This document shows positions 32,676-39,442 of a stretch of 39,442 nt of DNA, piece after piece. The first letter of the stretch is position 1. Each line of letters begins with the position of its first letter. The notes under the pieces are model-generated. The model made no database searches. It saw nothing but the letters and a program-made list of their open reading frames with translations, and had not been told where the DNA came from. Source of the stretch: CAYQLT01 sp964418425 (GTDB taxonomy: Bacteria; Bacillota; Limnochordia; Limnochordales; Geochordaceae). Position numbers and translations under genes: made by a program. The stretch is taken from contig CAYQLT010000024.1 in the NCBI GenBank assembly GCA_964418425.1, forward strand, positions 1-39,442, given 5' to 3'.

Positions 32676-34085
32676 GTGGGAGCCTTGGGCACCCCGAGAC
32701 GCCTGGCCAGCCTGGCTGCGCTGGTGGTGGGCCTCATCTTCGTCGGCGGTGCCGTTCGGTATCAGAGGAGCCTGGGCAGTACGGCCGAGGTCGGTCGCCC
32801 CGCGCCGGCATGGGCGCTGGTCGACCTGGAGGGCCGGACATGGCGGCTACAGGACTTTTCGGGACGGCCGCTTCTGATCAACTTCTGGACGACATGGTGC
32901 GACCCGTGTCGGGAGGAGATCCCGGGGCTGGAGGCGTTTTTCCGCAGGTTCGGGCATCGCCTGCCCATCGCAGGCATCAACGTGCGCGAACCGCTCCCTG
33001 AGGTTCGCGCGTTTGTGGCCCAGATGGGGATGACCTACCCGGTTCCGCGGGATGCCGACGGCCGCGTGGCGGAGCGCTACCGGGTGCGGGGATACCCGGA
33101 GAGCTGGTTCGTGGACGGCGACGGGGTGGCCAGGCGGTTCTGGCCCGGACCCCTCAGCTTCGAGATCCTGGAGCAAAGTTACCACGAGCTGCTGGGCATC
33201 CCTGTCGCGCAGGGGTCGCCAGCGGGCGGCCCGCTCGCGGCCGCTGAGCGCGGGGTGGCGGTGGCCCGGGTCGGATCGAGGCTTTTCGTGGCCTCGCCCG
33301 GCCGGCTTCTGGAAGGGCGGCTCGGTCCGCAGGCAGAGTTGCCGGCCGACTGGCGTGCGGTGCGCCGGCCCACCGGCTCGGGGACGCTCACAGCCCTGGC
33401 GGCCCTGGACGACAAGCAGGCCCTGGCCGTGGCCTTCGGCTCGCAGCTGTGGCTCTACGACGTCCGGGCCGAGCGGTGGCAGGCTTTGGGGGAGGCGGCG
33501 GGGCCGGTGACGGCGCTTGCGGACGTTTCCGAATCAGCAGGCCGGGCGGCGCTGGTGGGCTGGGTGGCAGGAACCGGCCTGGTGCGGATAGAGGTGAGCG
33601 AGCCTGCGCGCTGGGTGTCGCTCTCCGCGGGTCTGGCACCGGATGCGCCGGTGCGGGCGGTGGCCCCGCTGGAGGCCGGCTCGGAGTCCCGCGACTTTCT
33701 GGTGGGGGGAACCGGGGGGCTCGTGCGTCTTAGCGTTGCGGCGGCCGGAGCGCGCCCCCGCCAGCTCTCCGACCGACCTGTCTTCGCCCTGGCGCCGGCC
33801 GTGGGGGTCCCGGCCGGGTCGGCAGACCCGCGGCCGGCTGCAGCCCGGCAAAACGGGTGGTGGGCCGCTACGGATCGCGGGGTCGCCTCGCTCGACGCAT
33901 CCTCGTGGACGCCGGTGGCCCTGCAGGGTGTTCCCGTTCGCCGGTTCAACGGGGTGGCTGTGCTGGATGCGGGGCGCCTGCTGGCCATAAGCGACGGCGG
34001 CGACCTCTACGAATACGATCCGGCTCGCACGGACGAGCCGTGGCGCCTGTACCCGTGGCCGCGGCCCTCAAGCGCCGGGGCGTGA
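32676..34085 (+). CDS. TlpA/ResA-like thiol-disulfide oxidoreductase with propeller-like C-terminal extension
   Basis: Membrane-anchored thioredoxin-fold protein, 469 residues from the chosen GTG. One hydrophobic anchor (ASLAALVVGLIFVGGAVRY, about 10-30) is followed by an extracytoplasmic TlpA/ResA-like domain (about 40-175) with NFWTTWCDPCREEIPGLEAF, active-site CxxC, and YRVRGYPESWFVDGDGV holding the cis-proline-like turn. The remaining 280 residues are beta-rich repeats (GSRLFVASPGRLL, FGSQLWLYDVRAERWQAL, WWAATDRGVASLD, GDLYEYDPA), resembling WD40/YVTN propeller blades. Such an extension is not usual for ResA. Followed by ccmH 30 bases later, it probably reduces apocytochrome c cysteines. 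GTG 32676 or TTG 32685 both have purine-rich sites; ATG 32604 would lengthen the protein. Confidence 0.82.
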   Translation: MGALGTPRRLASLAALVVGLIFVGGAVRYQRSLGSTAEVGRPAPAWALVDLEGRTWRLQDFSGRPLLINFWTTWCDPCREEIPGLEAFFRRFGHRLPIAGINVREPLPEVRAFVAQMGMTYPVPRDADGRVAERYRVRGYPESWFVDGDGVARRFWPGPLSFEILEQSYHELLGIPVAQGSPAGGPLAAAERGVAVARVGSRLFVASPGRLLEGRLGPQAELPADWRAVRRPTGSGTLTALAALDDKQALAVAFGSQLWLYDVRAERWQALGEAAGPVTALADVSESAGRAALVGWVAGTGLVRIEVSEPARWVSLSAGLAPDAPVRAVAPLEAGSESRDFLVGGTGGLVRLSVAAAGARPRQLSDRPVFALAPAVGVPAGSADPRPAAARQNGWWAATDRGVASLDASSWTPVALQGVPVRRFNGVAVLDAGRLLAISDGGDLYEYDPARTDEPWRLYPWPRPSSAGA

Positions 34086-34115
34086 CAGGCGTCGGGAGCA
34101 GGGGGGTGACGCAGC

Positions 34116-34574
34116 TTGGGCGCATCGGCGGCACGCCAGTCTTCCCGTACCCGGGTCGATCTGGGCCTTCTGGGCCTGCTTTTGGCGGTGGCCGTTGGCT
34201 CGGCGGCGGGGCTCTCGGCGGTCCTCTCCGGGCTGTCCCGGCCCGACAGCCTGCAGGCGAGGGCCAGGGCCATCGCCCGAGAGCTGACGTGCCCCGTCTG
34301 CCAGGGGCAGTCCGTGGCCGAGTCCAACAGCGTGGTGGCGGCCCGGATGCGGGAGGAGATCGTTCGGATGCTCCAGGAGGGCCGGGGCGAGGACGAGATC
34401 CTCTCGCATTACGTGGATCTGTATGGGCCGTGGATTCTGGCCCGGCCCCCGGCGACGGGCCTCTACGTCCTGCTGTGGGGAGCGCCGGCGGTGGTGCTGG
34501 TGCTGGGAGGATGGTGGGCGTTTCGCCGCCGCCGTGAGGTCACGCCCCCGGGCGGGCCGGCACCGCCGCCGTGA
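34116..34574 (+). CDS. ccmH: Cytochrome c biogenesis protein CcmH
   Basis: Cytochrome c maturation factor of the CcmH/CycL family, 152 residues. An N-terminal hydrophobic anchor (VDLGLLGLLLAVAVGSAAG) precedes the periplasmic domain with the redox motif ELTCPVCQGQSVAESNS (about 56-72). The continuation (VVAARMREEIVRMLQEGRGE and ILSHYVDLYGPWIL) is typical of the three-helix CcmH fold. The last helix, YVLLWGAPAVVLVLGGWWAF, anchors the protein again. It exchanges electrons with a thioredoxin-like protein and hands reduced apocytochrome c to the haem ligation complex; the TlpA-like protein just upstream suits that role. Start TTG, with GGGGGGTGA six bases upstream. The other ccm genes are not in this window. 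The 3' end overlaps murB by 35 bases, convergently. Confidence 0.93.
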   Translation: MGASAARQSSRTRVDLGLLGLLLAVAVGSAAGLSAVLSGLSRPDSLQARARAIARELTCPVCQGQSVAESNSVVAARMREEIVRMLQEGRGEDEILSHYVDLYGPWILARPPATGLYVLLWGAPAVVLVLGGWWAFRRRREVTPPGGPAPPP

Positions 34575-35508
34575 GCGACTCGGCTGCAAAGCGGCCCACC
34601 AGCCGCACCTCCAGCTCCAGCCGCACCCCGGAGTGCTCCAGGACTCGCTGCTGGACCATGCGGATGGCCTCCAGCACCTGGGCGCAGGTGGCGTGACCCT
34701 TGTTGAGGATGAAGTTGGCGTGGACGGGCGACACCTCCACGTCGCCGCGGCGCCACCCCTTCAGCCCGGCCTGCTCGATGAGCCGCCCTGCGAAGTCGCC
34801 GGGAGGGTTCTTGAAGATGCTGCCGGCACCCGGCTCGCCCAAGGGTTGGGTGCGCCGGCGAAGGTGCAGGTAGCCCTCCATCTCCCGCACGATCTCCGGC
34901 CCGGGCCGATGGGACAGCTCCAGGAGGGCCGCCGCCACCACCAGTTCCGGCCGCTGCTGCAGGACGCTTTGGCGGTACGCAAACGCCATCTCCTCTTGCC
35001 CCAAAGCCACCAGGACACCGGAGGGCTCGACGCACCACACCTCTCGCACCAGCGGGCCGACCGAGCGCTGATGGGCGCCCGCATTCATCACCATGGCGCC
35101 TCCGACGCTGCCCGGGATCATGACGCCGAATTCCAGCCCGCTCAGCTCCCGCATGGCCGCCTGCCAGGCCACGTGGGGCAGGGCGGCCCCGGCCTGCGCG
35201 TGCACCCTGCGCCCGTCGAAGCGCACCTCGCTGAGGCCCCGGGCGACCCGAACCACCACGCCTTCGATGCCGTCATCGCTCACCAGCAGGTTGCTTCCCC
35301 GCCCCACCACGGTGAGGGGGATGCCATGCTCATGGCAGACGCGAACAGCCGCCTGCAGCTGTTCGACGCCTTCGGGAACCACCATGACGTCCGCCGGCCC
35401 GCCGATGCGGAAGGCCGTGTAGGGCGCCATGGGAACCCCTTCCTGGACGGTCCCCGCCCGGGCCAGGCGCAGCAGCTGGACCCACCGTTGGACCCTGACC
35501 GTAGCCAT
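34540..35508 (-). CDS. murB: UDP-N-acetylmuramate dehydrogenase
   Basis: FAD- and NADPH-dependent cytoplasmic enzyme reducing UDP-GlcNAc-enolpyruvate to UDP-MurNAc, the second committed step of peptidoglycan synthesis; 322 residues. The FAD domain has APYTAFRIGGPADV near residue 28, TVVGRGSNLLVSDDG near residue 67, and GVMIPGSVGGAMVMNAGAHQ near residue 132. The substrate domain has EPGAGSIFKNPPGDFAGRLI near residue 228 (the active serine in GSIFKNP) and SPVHANFILNKGHAT near residue 258. The RRRTQP segment fits type II MurB. ATG 35508 is preferred, with GGAGAG three bases upstream. It follows the Rieske gene on the same strand after 147 bases, a gap with no clear terminator. Confidence 0.95.
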   Translation of the reverse strand: MATVRVQRWVQLLRLARAGTVQEGVPMAPYTAFRIGGPADVMVVPEGVEQLQAAVRVCHEHGIPLTVVGRGSNLLVSDDGIEGVVVRVARGLSEVRFDGRRVHAQAGAALPHVAWQAAMRELSGLEFGVMIPGSVGGAMVMNAGAHQRSVGPLVREVWCVEPSGVLVALGQEEMAFAYRQSVLQQRPELVVAAALLELSHRPGPEIVREMEGYLHLRRRTQPLGEPGAGSIFKNPPGDFAGRLIEQAGLKGWRRGDVEVSPVHANFILNKGHATCAQVLEAIRMVQQRVLEHSGVRLELEVRLVGRFAAESLTAAVPARPGA

Positions 35509-35655
35509 GTCTCTCCGTCGCTTCCCGCCACTCGCCTGGAGTCTATTCTGCCGGCGCAGCCCGTTACTCCTGGGGCCTGCAGGACCATTTTCCACCGGAT
35601 GCCCGAAAGCCCGGAGAAGGGCGCACGGGACGGCCAGCGGCCGGCCGGCAAGGGC

Positions 35656-36015
35656 TCAGCCGACCGCGACCTCGATCTGGCCGTCCCGGATGCGGACGGG
35701 GTAGGTGCGAAGAGGCTTGTAGGCGGGCAACGTGAGAGCCTTGCCGGTGCGCAGGTCGAAGCGGGCTCCGTGACGGGGGCACTCCACCTGGCCGGCCTCC
35801 ACGTCCAGCGAACCTTCGCTGAGGCTGGCCTTTTCGTGGGTGCAGGTGTCGTCGGTGGCCAGCACCGTGTCGCCCAGGTGCCACAGGGCGATGAGCCGAC
35901 CCGCTACCTGAACCCGGCGGGACTGCCCGGCCGAAAGCTCCGCGGCCGGCAGCACCGCCACGAAGTTGCCCGCCGGCCCGGCCCCGGCGGATGTGACAGG
36001 TTCGGTGCCCGTCAT
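35656..36015 (-). CDS. Rieske-type [2Fe-2S] ferredoxin
   Basis: Small soluble Rieske-type [2Fe-2S] protein of 119 residues, like the ferredoxin component of aromatic dioxygenases or NirD. Cluster ligands are CTHEKASLSEG (Cys-x-His, about 58-68) and ECPRHGARFD (Cys-x-x-His, about 79-88). It begins with a short flexible segment and has the usual beta fold (AVLPAAELSAGQSRRVQVAG, LPAYKPLRTYPVRI). The ATG overlaps the sufB stop by four bases (ATGA), so it is translationally coupled to Fe-S cluster assembly, where such ferredoxins are often found next to suf genes. Partner oxygenase genes are absent, supporting a role in Fe-S biogenesis or electron supply rather than dioxygenation. Confidence 0.92.
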   Translation of the reverse strand: MTGTEPVTSAGAGPAGNFVAVLPAAELSAGQSRRVQVAGRLIALWHLGDTVLATDDTCTHEKASLSEGSLDVEAGQVECPRHGARFDLRTGKALTLPAYKPLRTYPVRIRDGQIEVAVG

Positions 36016-39000
36016 CCCACCGAGCCCTCCATCTCCAGTTCGATGAGGCGGTTCAGCTCCACGGCATACTCCATGGGCAGCTGGCGGGTGAAGGGCTCGA
36101 TGAAGCCCATGACGATCATCGAGGTGGCCTGCTCCTGCGGGATACCCCGGCTCATCAGGTAGAAAAGCTGCTCCTCGCTCACCTTGCTGACGGTGGCCTC
36201 GTGTTCCATCTGCACGTCGCTGTTGAGGACCTCGATGTAGGGGATGGTGTCCGTGCGGGACCGGTCGTCGAAGATGAGCGCGTCGCAGTTGACCTTGGAC
36301 TTGCTCTTAAAGGCCTCGTCGGCCACATGCACCAGCCCCCGGTACGTGGTGCGCCCGCCGTCCTTGCAGATGGACTTGTTGGTGATGACACTGGTGGTGT
36401 AGGGCGCGTAGTGAACCGCCTTGGCCCCGGCGTCCTGGTGCTGCCCCGGTCCGGCGAAGGCCACCGACAGCACCTCGCCCCGGGCGCCCTTCTCCAGCAG
36501 GTACACCGAAGGATACTTCATGGTCAGCTTGCTGTTATGCACCACCAGACCGTTGGCGATGAAATTGTGCGCTCCCTCGACCTCGATGTCGTAGACGGCT
36601 TCCTCGCCCAGAGGCTCGATGGACCGCACCCGGACGAACTCCAGGCCGGGAGCCACCCCGACATGGCCGCGGAGCTTTGCCAAATCCTGGAGATTAAGCG
36701 TCAGGTAGTGTGACGTGTATACCTTCTCGTACTGTCCGAGCAGAACCCTGTCTTTCGTGTACGTAGAGATCTTCAAGGGATTGAGACCGGTAGCCATCAT
36801 AAGCATGCGAATATCTTCCAGTAGCTGGCGGTTGCAACTTGCAAAGGCAATCTGGCCATACGGCTGGCTCGCCTCGTTCGTGCGGTGCTGGCGTACGTGT
36901 CCGTCGGCCGCGAGATACCCTTCGAGAAAAGCGAGTCTTTGACGGGCCGGCACACTATACACCCACCGCGGAACACGCTTTTGGTGGGCCGTCCCTCCAA
37001 AACCGAGATGGAGCAAGAGCTCGCCGAAGATCGCCGAACCAACCCGGAGCATCACGCCCTTGACCGTCCACGACAGGCCCAGATGCTCCCTGAGGATACG
37101 CTCCAGCTGTGGCCTGGCCGGATCCTTCTCCGCAACAGCGAAGTTGACACGCCTCGGCCGACCGTTGCGCGGGGCACGCTCGATAAAGCCATCCCCCACG
37201 TAGAATCCGAGCAGCCACATCAGGTCTTCGTCGGTTTCGGCCGGGATCCGGGGACGCTGTTTGACCCCACTGAGATCGGGTTGGAAGTCAATCCGGTACG
37301 GGGCCCCCTCGTCCGGCAAAGCCCGAGCCATGGCGACAAGGTCGCCTGGCTGGAGACGCTCCAGTGGTTGCCACGCCAGCTGCCAGAGTTTGCTCCCACG
37401 CGCTCGTGTGAGCGTAAGGAACGGATGGTTGGCAGTGGCCTTGATCTCCCTATGGTTTTCAGTGGTGAGCCGGAACACCGGGCGCACGCCGGTGAAGGCC
37501 ACACCGTTGACCCGGCGCTTCGCGACCCGCAGCTCTTGCAAGTCCACGGCGTAGACGTGGTCGCCGGGCCTGACGTCCTTTATCGAGACGGGTCCACGGG
37601 GGTTGAGGAAGACCCGGGTGTCAGCGGTCAGGCACCCGATGTTACCGTCGACCCACTCCATGGTGGCGTCCGCGTACACGGCCGCCCGCTTGGTCACCAG
37701 GTTGTACACGTTGTGGGACCAGTTCTGGATGGTGGTGTAGCGCACCCGGGCCCCGCGCTTCACGATGATCTCCACCACCGCCGAATGCAGCGAGTCGGTG
37801 GTGTACTGGGGCGCGGTGCACCCCTCCACGTAGTGCACGAAGCTGCCGGGTTCGGCGATGATCAGGGTACGCTCGAACTGCCCCATGTTTCGGGCGTTGA
37901 TGCGGAAGTACGCCTGCAGCGGGATCTCCACCTTCACGCCCTCGGGCACCCAGATGAAGCTGCCGCCGCTCCAAACCGCGCTGTTGAGAGCCGCGAACTT
38001 GTTGTCGGCCGGCGGCACCACCGTCCCGAAGTGCTCCCGGACCAGGTCAGGGTACTCCCGCACCGCCGTGTCCGTGTCCACGAAGATGACGCCCTGGCGC
38101 TCCAGTTCCTTGCGGATGCTGTGGTAGACCACCTCGGAGTTGTGAACCACCACGCCCTGCGCCACGAAGTTGTGGGCGCCCTCCACCTCGATGTCGTAAA
38201 CCATCTCCGTGCCAGCAGGCTCGATAGAGCGGATCCGAGCGAACCCTATCTCCTCGCTCACGTGGCTTGCAATCGGCGACCCGTTCGCGGACTTGAACTG
38301 ATGCCGGTAGGTGCGCGGGCGATAGCCCTTTGCCACCTTTTCCGAATACGGGACCAGCTGGGATAGGTCGCCCGACAGCAGCAGTCGGTAAGCGGTGCGG
38401 CTCGTGGTAACGCCCTTGTACGAGCTTCGGGACTCGAAGGCGTAGGGCCCGGCGGCCTGAAGGCCGCAGGATATCGCCAAGAGCTGCACCTGCTTCAGTA
38501 GCTCCTCGTTGACGCTGGTAAGCACGACATCGCTGTTTCTGGGGCTGTTGCGTACGGTGCCGTCCGAGTCGATGTACCCGCCCAGCAAAGCGAGGCGCTG
38601 CGACAGGGGCAGGTGAAATACCCACTTGGGCAGCCTCTTGGTGTGCGCATTGCCCCGAAAGCCGATGGCCTCCAGAAGCTGGCTGATCAGGCGGGGGAAC
38701 ACGCGTACCCGAAATGGGTCCCTGCCATGGCCCAGCTCGTATCCAAAAACCTCCTTCAGAACCCCACGCAGTCGCTCCCGCATCGCGGGCTCGCTGTCCG
38801 GCAAAGCGAGCTCCACGAAACACCCGTCGCTGCCTGCTTTGTAGCGCCGGTGGTAGCCGTCACCCAGGTACAGCCCTGCGAACCACATGAATGAGTCGGT
38901 CGTATACTCAGGGATCCGAAGATTCGGCAGCCTGCGAGTCAATAGGCGATTGGTGGTCACAGCAAATGTTGCAAATTGATTCCTTCCCTGGTAGGTGGAT

Positions 39001-39442
39001 TCCATCGAGACGGAGGGTAGCTTGAACGGCTCGCCCGCATCCGGGAACTTCCGGACCACCGCCACGTAGTCGCCCGGCTTCAGCTCCGAAAGATATGCCC
39101 AGCGTGTGCCGAACCGACCCCGCTTCTTCCCCGGCTCCTTTGTGTATGTCAGCTGGAGAAAGGGGTGGTTTGCGGTGCATTTCAGGGTTCGCCCGCCCAC
39201 CTGAACCCGGAAGACCGGGCGCTCGCCTTTGACGGCAACCCCCAGCACCCGCTTCTTCTCCAGGCGGCGCGTCTCTTCGTTGAGGGCGTAAACAAAGGTG
39301 CCCGGCTCGATGTCCCGGATGGGAACGGGCCCGGGGTTCCCCATCACCAGGGTGTCGCCCGTTAGACATTCGTACTGCGCCGTGACTCCCGCCAGGAACT
39401 TCCGCTCGGCCTCGGGGATGCCCAGGCGGTCGAAGGTCTTCT
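36012..39442 (-). CDS. sufB: Fe-S cluster assembly scaffold SufB, split by two inteins (5' end beyond the window)
   Basis: SufB core of the SUF scaffold, which builds Fe-S clusters with SufC. The gene enters the window from its right end and its stop is at 36012-36014. Extein pieces are 39369-39442 (KTFDRLGIPEAERKFLAG, AQYE), 37635-38138 (168 residues: SEVVYHSI to WVDGNIG) and 36012-36533 (173 residues: SKLTMKYPSVYL to MEGSVG). Conserved SufB stretches are WSGGSFIWVPEG, KVNCDALIFDD (with the cysteine used in cluster work) and QMEHEATVSKV. Two full inteins interrupt it, and removing them leaves one continuous SufB of normal length when the missing N-terminus is added. The Rieske gene follows with an ATGA overlap. 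sufC and other partners would be upstream, outside the window. Confidence 0.95.
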   Translation of the reverse strand, partial: KTFDRLGIPEAERKFLAGVTAQYECLTGDTLVMGNPGPVPIRDIEPGTFVYALNEETRRLEKKRVLGVAVKGERPVFRVQVGGRTLKCTANHPFLQLTYTKEPGKKRGRFGTRWAYLSELKPGDYVAVVRKFPDAGEPFKLPSVSMESTYQGRNQFATFAVTTNRLLTRRLPNLRIPEYTTDSFMWFAGLYLGDGYHRRYKAGSDGCFVELALPDSEPAMRERLRGVLKEVFGYELGHGRDPFRVRVFPRLISQLLEAIGFRGNAHTKRLPKWVFHLPLSQRLALLGGYIDSDGTVRNSPRNSDVVLTSVNEELLKQVQLLAISCGLQAAGPYAFESRSSYKGVTTSRTAYRLLLSGDLSQLVPYSEKVAKGYRPRTYRHQFKSANGSPIASHVSEEIGFARIRSIEPAGTEMVYDIEVEGAHNFVAQGVVVHNSEVVYHSIRKELERQGVIFVDTDTAVREYPDLVREHFGTVVPPADNKFAALNSAVWSGGSFIWVPEGVKVEIPLQAYFRINARNMGQFERTLIIAEPGSFVHYVEGCTAPQYTTDSLHSAVVEIIVKRGARVRYTTIQNWSHNVYNLVTKRAAVYADATMEWVDGNIGCLTADTRVFLNPRGPVSIKDVRPGDHVYAVDLQELRVAKRRVNGVAFTGVRPVFRLTTENHREIKATANHPFLTLTRARGSKLWQLAWQPLERLQPGDLVAMARALPDEGAPYRIDFQPDLSGVKQRPRIPAETDEDLMWLLGFYVGDGFIERAPRNGRPRRVNFAVAEKDPARPQLERILREHLGLSWTVKGVMLRVGSAIFGELLLHLGFGGTAHQKRVPRWVYSVPARQRLAFLEGYLAADGHVRQHRTNEASQPYGQIAFASCNRQLLEDIRMLMMATGLNPLKISTYTKDRVLLGQYEKVYTSHYLTLNLQDLAKLRGHVGVAPGLEFVRVRSIEPLGEEAVYDIEVEGAHNFIANGLVVHNSKLTMKYPSVYLLEKGARGEVLSVAFAGPGQHQDAGAKAVHYAPYTTSVITNKSICKDGGRTTYRGLVHVADEAFKSKSKVNCDALIFDDRSRTDTIPYIEVLNSDVQMEHEATVSKVSEEQLFYLMSRGIPQEQATSMIVMGFIEPFTRQLPMEYAVELNRLIELEMEGSVG
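36534..37634 (-). mobile_element. Second intein of SufB with LAGLIDADG endonuclease (367 residues)
   Basis: Class 1 intein inserted between G and S in DGNIG/SKLTMK. Block A begins CLTADTRVFLNP with the nucleophilic Cys1. Block B is KATANHPFLTL with the T-x-x-H. Endonuclease dodecapeptides are LLGFYVGDGFIE and FLEGYLAADGHV, keeping both catalytic acidic residues. Blocks F and G are YDIEVEGAHNFIANGLVVHN, with penultimate His-Asn and a +1 serine in the extein. All residues expected for splicing and homing are present, so it should be active. Parts are less GC-rich than the exteins. It closely resembles the first intein at its ends. Confidence 0.95.
38139..39368 (-). mobile_element. First intein of SufB with LAGLIDADG endonuclease (410 residues)
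   Basis: Class 1 intein inserted between E and S in AQYE/SEVVYH. Block A is CLTGDTLVMGNPG, with Cys1 at 39366-39368. Block B is KCTANHPFLQL. Endonuclease dodecapeptides are WFAGLYLGDGYH and LLGGYIDSDGTV. The C-terminal end is VYDIEVEGAHNFVAQGVVVH, then Asn, with +1 serine. All splicing residues are in place. The endonuclease domain is longer than in the second intein, by about 40 residues overall. The stretch around 38881-38990 is clearly poorer in GC than the exteins, suggesting transfer from another source. Confidence 0.95.

Noticed and set aside
36885..38366. A 493-codon plus-strand frame opposite sufB and its inteins
   Set aside because: The minus strand carries uninterrupted SufB and intein motifs. 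The plus frame has no fold signal.

Overview
The window is a high-GC bacterial chromosome segment. Bacillota-type traits are a full-length AAAGGAGGTGA Shine-Dalgarno site at 27418-27428, sigma-A-type promoters, many GTG and TTG starts, a BmrCD-type heterodimeric ABC exporter and a SufB-type Fe-S assembly gene. Ferredoxin-linked 2-oxoacid oxidation, an adenosine-specific kinase and strong GC bias fit a deep-branching thermophilic or anaerobic lineage of the Symbiobacteriia/Limnochordia kind. A secreted protein with a beta-barrel-like C-terminus and a LivK without a lipobox cysteine would suit a diderm Bacillota such as Limnochordia. This placement is inference: no rRNA or tRNA gene was seen.

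Layout. 1-5.9 kb holds a HAD-IIA phosphatase, an ADP-ribosylglycohydrolase, a membrane protein fusing a RING-like zinc module to a solute-binding-like domain, an RlmI-type rRNA methyltransferase and a HEAT-repeat protein. 5.9-10.2 kb holds a GT4 glycosyltransferase diverging from korAB (2-oxoacid:ferredoxin oxidoreductase), which ends in a strong terminator. 10.2-17.3 kb holds a tiny membrane protein, a MarR regulator with a palindromic operator on its promoter, a 977-residue GAF-GAF-HD-GYP-GAF-GGDEF protein, an alpha/beta hydrolase, a DUF429 protein, an adenosine-specific kinase and a membrane-anchored nuclease. 17.4-21.4 kb encodes the ABC exporter. 21.5-27.5 kb, minus strand, is a HAD phosphatase followed by livKHMGF, with a perfect 15-bp-arm hairpin between livK and livH. 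27.5-32.5 kb is mixed: an orphan solute-binding protein, a DUF2630-like protein, a RibD-type reductase, an MFS transporter and two unrecognised proteins. 32.7-34.6 kb pairs a thioredoxin-like (TlpA/ResA) protein carrying a propeller-like extension with CcmH, pointing to cytochrome c maturation. 34.5-39.4 kb, minus strand, carries sufB (cut by the window end), a Rieske-type ferredoxin and murB.

The most striking element is sufB. It is interrupted by two complete, mutually related inteins of 410 and 367 residues, each with LAGLIDADG endonuclease motifs. They sit exactly between E and S of AQYE/SEVVYH and between G and S of DGNIG/SKLTMK. Two of the protein's three extein segments are fully visible and the third is partly visible.

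Two 100-N gaps, at 5334-5433 and 14195-14294, are assembly joins rather than biology. The same 55 bases flank each gap on both sides. Removing 155 bases at each join restores one open frame through the HEAT-repeat gene and through the GGDEF gene, so both are treated here as single intact genes.
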